This document shows, one piece after another, positions 57,591 through 64,000 of a DNA stretch of 64,000 nucleotides. Below the pieces are notes generated by a model that was given only the letters and a program-made list of their open reading frames with translations, ran no database searches and was not told the DNA's origin. The position numbers and the translations under genes were made by a program. Source of the DNA: Austropuccinia psidii (lineage: Eukaryota > Basidiomycota > Pucciniomycetes > Pucciniales > Sphaerophragmiaceae); contig JALGQZ010000003.1 of the NCBI GenBank assembly GCA_023105745.1, forward strand, positions 79,582,696 to 79,646,695, written 5' to 3'. Position 1 is the first letter of the stretch. Each line of letters starts with the position of its first letter.

Positions 57591-57910
57591 AAGAATTCCA
57601 GGGTTTTCAATTGATTACATAATCAATGACATCATCAAAAGGAATTAAACTAGAATTACAAATCATGGAGATAAGGATTCCAGGAAATTCAATTTGTTAC
57701 ATAATTAATGACAACATAAAGGAAATCATCACCAGGAATTAAACTAGGATTACTAATCATGGAGATAGGGATTCCAGGAAACTTACTTGAATAAATAATC
57801 AATGACATCATATAGGAAATAATCAACAGGAATTAAACTATGATTACTAATCATGGTAATAAGGATTCCAGGAAACTCAATTGATTACATAAGCAAATGA
57901 CATCATTTCC
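57591..57910 (+). repeat. 94-bp tandem repeat upstream of TATA box in LTR M
   Basis: AAGGATTCCAGGAAA-type unit starts at 57591, 57673, 57767 and 57861 (spacings 82, 94, 94). Each unit includes ATTACATAATCAATGACATCAT and GGAATTAAACTA. Lying about 160-480 bp upstream of the TATA box, it may be a tandem enhancer. Confidence 0.8.
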
Positions 57911-58068
57911 CCACAATTTCAAGTACTCAATTGAAAATACAGGTCTCATGATCCAACACCACCAAACCGTATTTCATAATACAGGTCACATGACAAAAAC
58001 CTGAATTGGAGACCTGAAAAATTCCAAGTCCTCTTTTTTTTTGACACTCCTATGGAGGCCCCGAAAAC

Positions 58069-58076
58069 TATAAATA
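58069..58076 (+). promoter_or_regulatory. TATA box in LTR M
   Basis: TATAAATA in CTATAAATAGAGG, followed by CCCCTCCCCCCTC and T-rich sequence, closely like the B LTR promoter. Confidence 0.6.
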
Positions 58077-58213
58077 GAGGTCCCCTCCCCCCTCAATCCT
58101 TTTTTCTTCATGGCCTAGACAGAGGCTCATCACAAAAACGTAACTTCTTAACATTTTTTTCTGAGGGAAATCCCCTCCATCTATCCACATTATCCTAATT
58201 TTTTAGGAATACT

Positions 58214-58740
58214 CAGTAGCTAAGCTCAAACGTACAGTTATCCCATCCCCATTCCTAAATTTTGCTCATTAGCACTGTCTGAGTGATTTATAATTACTAG
58301 TAATTAACAGGTGGTCTACTTTAATTCATAAACTCATCTCATTGACTATCTCCTTCCCATTATTGCTTAGTAGCTAAGCTCACAAGCACTGTCTGAGTCT
58401 TTGTCATAATTAATAGTAGATAACAGCTGTTCTACATTGATTTATAAATTAAACTCATTGACTATCCCTTTGATATTATTATCCCATTCCTAAATTTTCC
58501 CAGTTGCTAAGCTCAGTAGCACTGTCTGAGTGATTTATAATTAATAGTACTTGACAGTTGGTCTACTTTAATTCATAAGCTCATCTCATTGACCACTCCA
58601 ATTTCTCAATCTGCTCAGTAGCCAAGCTCAGTAGCATTGTCTTGGTGTTTTATAAATAATAGTAGTTGACAGTTGGTCTACATTATTTTATAAATCCATG
58701 CCATTGACAGAGCTCTTTACTCAGTAGCCAAGCTCAGTAG
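58214..58740 (+). repeat. Tandem array downstream of the TATA box in LTR M
   Basis: CAGTAGCTAAGCTCA-type units start near 58214, 58377, 58501, 58616 and 58722 (spacings 163, 124, 115, 106). Each carries AGCACTGTCTGAGT, TTTATAATTAATAGTA, GACAGTTGGTCTAC and TCATTGAC words. If transcription starts at the TATA box, this array would lie in the RNA. Confidence 0.75.
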
Positions 58741-59205
58741 TAAATTGAACACTAATATGTTCTTTTATCCCAAGCTATCACCAGAAAATTATCAAACTCT
58801 TAAAAGAATACTAGTGTTTGTTATTATTAGTTATCATATTATTGACAGTGTTATCAACAAAATTGGAAATATCTCAAGGTGTTACTGTTCTCAGTAAAGG
58901 AACTAAAAAGTCTTTTCCCAGTTTTATATCTGTATTTATTTGTGCTGAGGCTTGGTAAGCCATTTTTTCCAGATAAAAAAAAGTAAATTCTGATAGAGTC
59001 TTTTGAATATACTTTTCTTACTAGCCACCATCAAATAAAATAAATTTATTTTGAACTCAAGTTAAAATAATTCAGCATTTTCAAGAAGGGCAGTTCAGAT
59101 TATTATGACACACAAGCAGGGCAAGGTTTACAAGATTGAACAGCAATTGAAAACTGTTTTCTTGTAATTTCCCCTTCCAGGTTCTACCTCATTTATCCCA
59201 CATCA

Positions 59206-59253
59206 GGGCTTTCAGCACCCCTCACCACCACTAAAACTCTTTTAGTAAAGCCC
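59206..59253 (-). ncRNA. Nested-hairpin motif in LTR M (reverse strand)
   Basis: In minus sense GGGCTTT/AAAGCCC encloses ACTAAAA/TTTTAGT, followed by GTGGTGAGGGGTGCTG. The inner stem sequence differs from all H copies, yet pairs over 7 bp. Surrounding sequence is not clearly alignable with LTR H beyond a nearby CTGTGACA. Confidence 0.5.
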
Positions 59254-59307
59254 TTTTTATCTTAATTAAAACCTTTCTTATCTTTATTATCCATGTCACA
59301 GTGATAG

Positions 59308-60068
59308 TGTCACAGGGGCTCTTCAAAGTGAAGAGGCCCTGGCACTCAGTAAACTGGGACTCACTTATGGAGGGCTCAAGGATATGGTAAGAAGGAATAC
59401 ACTTAAGACTGTTAAAGATGAATTACTAAAGAAATGAATATAGGAAAGCAGCAAGAAAAAAATAAGAATAAAAGAATAGAAGAACCAACCACAAACAAGT
59501 CCAAGTCCACTTTTTCAACCTGTCAGAATGAAAAGAGAAGGGTTAATAAGGATATTGCCACCCAACTCATACTCTACAGGAAAAGAGAGGAATGCAAAGA
59601 CTAACTTAATATTAAATAAATAGAATACCCAAAATAAGGATAAGAATATTCATAAAATAATAAATAAAATAAATTAATTAACTGGGGAAAAGTCCCCAGG
59701 GGGGAGAAAGAGGGGCTGGTATATGTGAGAAACACCAGCCCTGATCCAGAGGAAGAATTTTCATGAGAGAATTGAACTATTGAATTGAGTCTGGCCAATA
59801 CAGGTCCTGTACAGCTGTACAGAACCTGTACAAGAGATGTGGTGTATTTGAGTGATCATACAGTTTCATGCTGGTGTATTGAAACTGTATTGGGTGAATC
59901 CAACCTGTACAGGTATTGACAGGCTGTATTGATGTACCAAGCTGTATGCATGTTTCAGAATGAAGATTGCTGAAACTGAATGCTGATACAGATACTGGAT
60001 CTGCTGATTTGAGGTGTTTGAGTGGGTGTATTAATGAATACCCTTACCCCTGGTGAGTGGTTGTTACA
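59308..60068 (-). repeat. 3' LTR of element G (family D)
   Basis: 761 bp, (plus) TGTCACAGGGGCTC...TTGTTACA. It is closely related to the 5' LTR of E and contains the site where C inserted in E, here uninterrupted. The transcript-start 14-mer is at 59670-59683 (reverse), beside CTGGGG/CCCCAG. Confidence 0.88.
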
Positions 60069-60079
60069 GTATCCCCCTC
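60069..60079 (-). other. Polypurine tract of element G
   Basis: Element sense GAGGGGGGATAC directly abuts the 3' LTR. Upstream GTTCAGGAGCCC resembles GCTCAGGAGCTC before the A tract. Confidence 0.72.
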
Positions 60080-60977
60080 TTGAAACAGTTGGGCTCCTGA
60101 ACACCATAATACCCTGCCACTGTTGAGTGGCATCTCAATATCCCCACATTTTTTTCAAAAACTTTCTTTTTAATTTTCTTTTCCTCTTGATCATTATCCT
60201 GAAAATCTTTCTTCAATTCTTCTCTGTCAAATTAGATTGATCCCCCCCTTCTTTCTAGTTTTGAGTAAGGATTCCACTTTGAAATATGCTTTTTCTTTCT
60301 TCTGATTCAATCAATCTTGCCCTTGGGGTATAGCCTTGGGATATATCCCAAAATGATGGCCACTGAGCTCTTGTGCTCAAAAAATGATGCCCAATGAGTA
60401 TATGAAGTGTACTCATTGGGCAAGGCTTAATCAAAATGAAATCTTGAAAAAATTCCTCCAAGGGGTCTTGTCCCTATTGTCCATGGAAATTGCCTCAAAC
60501 AGCCCTCTATAATGTTTTTGGGCTGTGGCCTCTTCCCTGATGAATCTTGATAAAACCTGATTTTATGGCCTTTTGGGCCTTTTTGGGGGTTTTGGTGATT
60601 TTTTGGTGATTTTATGATTTATGGCCATTTTTGGCCATTTTTGGTCTTTGGGGTCCTATGGTCCGCGGGCCGTGGGCTGTGGTCTGTGGTCTGCGGTCCA
60701 TGGGGGCTATTTGAGGCCCCCTGGGCGCAATTTAGCTGGGCACCCAGGGGTACCATGGGCCATGAATTGGCCCAGATCCAAAACCCTCACCATAAATGGC
60801 CTGGACCCATTGTTGGGGTCCAGGATCATCAAGATCCTGGCCTCCCCAAAGTTGTAGCGGAGGCCCTGGGTGATTGTTTCAGTCCCAAAGGGGTATGAAT
60901 CCTCACCTTAGAGGCTTTTAGGGGGCATAATTGAGTTATGGCCCCCATTTCCTTGAGGTCAAAAATTTTTTCTTGAC
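60080..60977 (+). promoter_or_regulatory. Upstream region of the antisense gene in G, with a local GC-rich block
   Basis: 60080-60540 is AT-rich with T-runs. 60560-60900 is GGCC/TGGCCA-rich and includes the GC-rich block GGTCCGCGGGCCGTGGGCTG near 60660. It resembles the U3 of solo LTR I (56040-56110). Lying directly upstream of the antisense gene, it is a candidate promoter. No TATA box is evident. Confidence 0.4.
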
Positions 60978-62251
60978 ATGGAGTGGACTGATTGTGACGT
61001 CTTGAATCTTCTGCTTGCATGTTCTTCATTTATGAGTTCCAAACTTACTGAACTCACTGAATCTTCTCCTTCTGCACCGCCACCATCTGTTCTTTGTGGT
61101 TCTGGTGTCTCCAGTCAATTATCCTCCCCTTCCATGGAGTCTTATGGTCATTTTGATCCCTCCAAAACCTATGATGGGTTCAGAGCAGTTGAAGTTCTTG
61201 ATCCTTCCTGTACTGAATGCTTGGCCAGGGTAAGGATTTCTTTCAACATTACAATCCCCAATCGTCAAAATGCCATTTTTGCTTCATTGGAAAGAAACCA
61301 TGTTGTCGTACTGGGTGGACTTCTTCCAACGTCAGGAGGCATTTATGGAGCAGAAAGGGTGGGCCTTTTGGGAAGGAATTCCCCATTTCTGAGGAACCTA
61401 CTCCTGATGCAACCTCAGGATTTTCTCAATGTGAGTGATTTGCATATCTTGATTGAATTAATACTGATATTTTGATGTAGTGACTGGTTCCAGGCAGAGG
61501 GATGTGGCCAGGTGGACTAATGTTGGAGGGCCCATTCCACTCAGTGGTAGGCCCATATATTACAGCTCAGAAGTCCCAATCTCAAGGACCAATACTGATG
61601 GAGTAGTGAAGGTAATGAAAAAGATAAGAAGGATTGCTGATTCCCCATCTGATCCAGATGCTGAGGGGGGTGATGAGTTAGATGGTGAAGAAGTTGAAGT
61701 TGTTCCTCTTTCAGTTTGGCCATCCATCCAGCAATTCCTCTGCTCAGCCTCTTGCAAACAGATTCCAAAGCCAAGTAATTCCCAGTACCCCCAGAACCTT
61801 CGAACCAATGCTTGCCTCTGTTCCTACTACCATTCCTCCTCCTTCACCCAGTACTTCCCATGCCAGGCCTGCCTTGAATCCAGCAGTAAGACCATCACCA
61901 GTTCAGAAATCCAGGAACTCACCCATAGCCACCTCCCGTCAATTCCAGCCTGTGGCCAGCTCCAGCAGAAGAAGATATGGATTGTCCCCTTTTCCGTTTC
62001 CTGCCACTCAAGTCTTTCAAAAAAGGGATCGTTGGCCTATCTGAGTTACCAGAGAAGATCCCAATGCGGCAAGTGAAAATCAAGATGCTGTGGCCAGATT
62101 ATTCAGGACGGTTGATAGAAATAGCAGAGAGGTGATAATCTATTCCAATGATATAATGATTGCGGGGACTGCTTCTGAAGAGATGGCTGCCAAATTTTCC
62201 TGGTATGAAGATGAGTTGATAAATGACTTCCAGAGAACCTTTGATGATTGA
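60978..62251 (+). pseudogene. Antisense, intron-containing gene in element G with Zn2Cys6-like cysteine pattern
   Basis: Exon 1 runs from ATG 60978 (or ATG 61032, MSSKLTELTESSPS) to 61430; exon 2 from 61481 to TGA 62249-62251. The cysteines follow CX2CX6-F-X10-CX2CX6C (61209-61303): a fungal Zn2Cys6 spacing with the third Cys replaced by Phe. Next come NVRRHLWSRKGGPFGKEFPISEEPTPDATSG and an acidic stretch (DPDAEG, DELDGEEVEVV). After these are a Ser/Pro-rich region and a C-terminal block (EEMAAKFSWYEDELINDFQRTFDD). One-base frameshifts near 61226 and 61721 and TGA near 62048 disable this copy. The gene is antisense to the element's pol. I recall similar predicted proteins in Austropuccinia. 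DNA binding is inferred. Confidence 0.65.
61431..61480 (+). other. 50-bp spliceosomal intron in the antisense gene
   Basis: GTGAGT...TGTAG with a branch-like TACTGAT about 18 bases before the acceptor. Exon 1 ends with one base of a codon (frame 2). Joining to 61481 makes TTG (Leu) and continues in the frame of exon 2 (SGFSQ-LTGSRQRD). Unspliced, the frame meets TGA within three codons. Confidence 0.75.
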
Positions 62252-62649
62252 GGTAGAGATAACTTGTTTTCCTTTTCCTTGTTTGTGTTTGGTTTGACTT
62301 CCATCCCCACTCTTAAAAATACTAAAAAATGAAAAAATAATGGACCCTCCCAATACATGATTTGGGAGGGGATGCTGCTGCTTCAAAGAAATAAAAGAAA
62401 TAAAATTAAACAAGTAAAGAAAGAAAGAAATAAAAGAATAAGAGAAAATGAGAGTAAAGAAAAAACCATAAGTGACTTGAAGTAATGCTGGTCTTGAATT
62501 ATGATGATTGGCATGAATGAAGTGATAAATAAAAGAAAGGAAAAGAAAACGGAAAGAAAACAAAGAGACAGTTTGCCATATCTTGATAGGGTCCAAATGG
62601 AGGGTATTGGTGTTGCTTGATTCCTGAACCTGTCCAAAGAATTGACAAG
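62252..62649. other. Non-coding region between the antisense gene and the 3' unit of G
   Basis: A-rich on the plus strand. TCCCAATACATGATTTGGGA at 62348-62367 forms an inverted repeat (TCCCAA/TTGGGA). From about 62480 it matches E at 11000-11150. The minus-strand frame covering much of it is poly-pyrimidine, Phe/Ser-rich and unlikely to be a gene. Confidence 0.5.
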
Positions 62650-62765
62650 TGCTCACAAAGTGGCCAAGGTGATGCTTACAATAACATATGGGTAGAATAC
62701 CCCCTTAAAGGTACAGCCAGGAGAGGAACTTACTTTCATAACTTCTTCTCCCCATCAAGCACCAT
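62650..62765 (-). repeat. Structured 3'-untranslated unit of element G
   Basis: Minus sense ATGGTGCTTGATGGGGAGAA...GGCCACTTTGTGAGCA, close to the E unit at 11151-11267. Only one copy remains on this side of the antisense gene. Confidence 0.7.
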
Positions 62766-62767
62766 AA

Positions 62768-64000
62768 TTAAACTCTTGAGGTATTTGGACCAGGCTTGTC
62801 TGGATATAATGAATGGAAATCCTTGACAAGGTCTGGTGAGCTGGTAAGGTTGGAAGCTGGTTTTCAAGTGGTTCTTTCTGGGTCTTCACTGAATCCTTTC
62901 CACTCTACAAGATACCATAATTTACCTCTTTTGAGTTTTGAGTCCAGAACCTGAGTCATTTCCCATTCTTCTTGCTCCTCCACTAAGACTGGTGGTGGCA
63001 GAAATTGATGTCGATTTGGGATAGTTGATTGCTCGACTGGTTCTAATAAGGACACATGGAATACAGGGTGAACTGTCTTCCATTGCTGAGGCAACTTGAG
63101 GTGATATGCATGGCTGCCAATCTTCTTTAGAACTTGAAAGGGTGCCAACCATCTTTCTGATAATTTCTTGGTGGGTCTTGTTGTCTTGATATTCTTTGAA
63201 GCTAGCCATAGTTTGTCCCCAGGTTGGAAATAAGGTGGAATTTCTCTATTTCTATCTGCATACTTCTTGAATCTCCTTATTGCTGACCCTAATTCTTCTT
63301 TGACAACTTGCTGTACTGATTGGAGTTTTGTTGATAACTTTCCAGCAGATGAATCTTGAGAAATATGGATTGAGTCAAAGCTGGGATTTCTTCCATAAAT
63401 GGTGAAAAAAGGTGATTGCTTTGTTGATGAATGGTCTGCATTATTATAGGCAAATTCAGCCAGAGGGAGCCAGGTGTACCAGTCATCTTGATGATAGCTT
63501 ACATACATCCAAATGTACTGTTCTAGTATCTGATTTACCCTCTCTGTCTGTCTATCTGTTTCAGGGTGAAAAGCAGTTGAAAGATATCTTGATATCTTGA
63601 GCTGCTGACATAATTGAGTCCAAAATGATGAAACAAATAAAGATCCTCTATCACTGAAAATACTGACTGGAAGGCCATGCTTGGAAAATGCATGACCAAT
63701 GAAAATTTGAGCTAAGTCCAGAGCAGTGATTGTTCCATAAGTTGGAATGAAGTTTTCCATTTTTGAGAACCTGTCCAGAACTACTATAATTGAGTCAAAG
63801 TTGTTTGACAAGGGCAATTGAGTGATAAAGTCCATTGATAAGGAGTTCCAAGGTCCAGATGGAATTTGAAAAGGCTTGAGTAGTCCAAACTTCTTGTGAT
63901 GAATGTTCTTGTTTCTTGAACATTGCTGACATGAGGACACATAGTCCTTGATGAATTGATTCATGCCAGCCCAATAAAAGTCCCTCTTAATGAGCTTGAG
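62768..64000 (-). pseudogene. pol: Integrase and chromodomain of element G, continuing past the window edge
   Basis: Minus strand, open from 63964 (and beyond) down to TGA 62864-62866. It shows CQQC of the zinc site, SMDFITQLPLS, a core Asp in FSDRGSLF, FHPETDRQTERVNQILE (Gly after the HPETD run replaced by Arg) and GDKLWLASKNIKTTRPTKKLSERW. Then comes the chromodomain EEWEMTQVLDSKLKRGKLWY with VEWKGFSEDPERTT. The stop changes the Trp of the chromodomain TTWEP motif, removing its end. After it the same frame continues to TAA 62768-62770. It is best preserved among the E-like copies. Confidence 0.85.

Larger units (their letters stand above)
57505..59307 (+). repeat. LTR of element M, truncated by element G
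   Basis: It starts TGTAATACAGTGAC after a polypurine tract. It contains a 94-bp tandem array (57591-57910), a TATA box (58069-58076), a second tandem array (58214-58740) and a reverse-strand nested-hairpin motif (59206-59253). It is cut at 59308 by the 3' LTR of G. Its natural end is not seen. LTR status is inferred from the start and the TATA box. Confidence 0.55.
59308..64000 (-). mobile_element. Element G: 3' part of a minus-strand chromodomain gypsy element with an antisense gene
   Basis: It comprises 3' LTR 59308-60068, polypurine tract, a 2.6-kb insert-like region with a plus-strand gene, one structured 3' unit, then chromodomain and integrase running off the right edge. It is inserted in LTR M; the left flank GATAG (59303-59307) is the predicted TSD, with its partner outside the window. 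The integrase is closest to that of E. Confidence 0.8.

Noticed and set aside
57591..58740. Tandem arrays as a CRISPR array
   Set aside because: Units are long, diverged and lack uniform short repeats with unique spacers, and the DNA is clearly eukaryotic.
62099..62656. Minus-strand 185-codon Phe/Ser-rich ORF in element G
   Set aside because: It overlaps the end of the antisense gene and a pyrimidine-rich stretch. The residues mirror base composition.

Overview
The window is wall-to-wall fungal repeat DNA. I find no confident single-copy host gene, rRNA, tRNA or CRISPR array. The coding content is Ty3/gypsy (Metaviridae-type) LTR retrotransposon Gag-Pol, mostly broken. The DNA is AT-rich and deeply nested. 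The chromodomain gypsy families, and the Zn-finger-like ORF near 61-62 kb that I recall being common in myrtle-rust gene predictions, suggest a large rust-fungus genome (Pucciniales, possibly Austropuccinia psidii). That species call is memory-based inference.

Layout. 1-1131 and 10645-10726 are one reverse-oriented LTR (family B) split by element A. A (1132-10644, +, TSD AAGTC) is a complete chromodomain gypsy element with a decayed pol. 10727-30117 is element E (-), a decayed relative of A. E holds a solo LTR (H2, 14762-16199, TSD TATTC), and its 5' LTR holds element C (18914-29905, -, TSD ATACA). C is the best preserved element: it has long intact gag and pol ORFs and nearly identical LTRs. 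30118-31561 and 39611-40199 are element J (+), whose protease is split by element B (31562-39610, +, TSD GATTA). B is an internally deleted relative of C lacking protease, RT and RNase H. 40200-51143 is element F (-), a relative of A with mismatched LTRs and no visible TSD; its 3' LTR holds solo LTR H1 (40842-42270, TSD CATTA). 51144-55706 is AT-rich sequence with solo LTR L (51579-53502, TSD AAAAT) and a ~75-bp tandem array. Solo LTR I (55707-57388, TSD AATGG) sits in the 3' end of an element M, whose LTR (from 57505) carries two tandem arrays. M's LTR is cut at 59308 by element G (-), which runs off the right edge.

Two biochemical lineages are visible. Lineage 1 (A, E, F, G) appears to be self-primed: the predicted transcript start in the LTR is complementary to the 14 nt just inside the 5' LTR (with one mismatch in E and F). 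In A and F, Pol lies in the -1 frame after a GGGAAAA heptamer at the gag stop. Lineage 2 (B, C; solo LTR L) has a TGG-starting, tRNA-type primer site two bases inside the LTR. C joins Gag-protease to Pol through an AAATTTG heptamer.

The most unusual content is: (1) an antisense gene between pol and the 3' LTR of G, with a precise 50-bp spliceosomal intron and a Zn2Cys6-like cysteine pattern; (2) a nested hairpin motif with compensatory changes, shared by LTR families that otherwise look unrelated; and (3) a ~110-bp structured unit repeated in the 3' untranslated regions of A, E, F and G. All comparisons were made by eye within this window.
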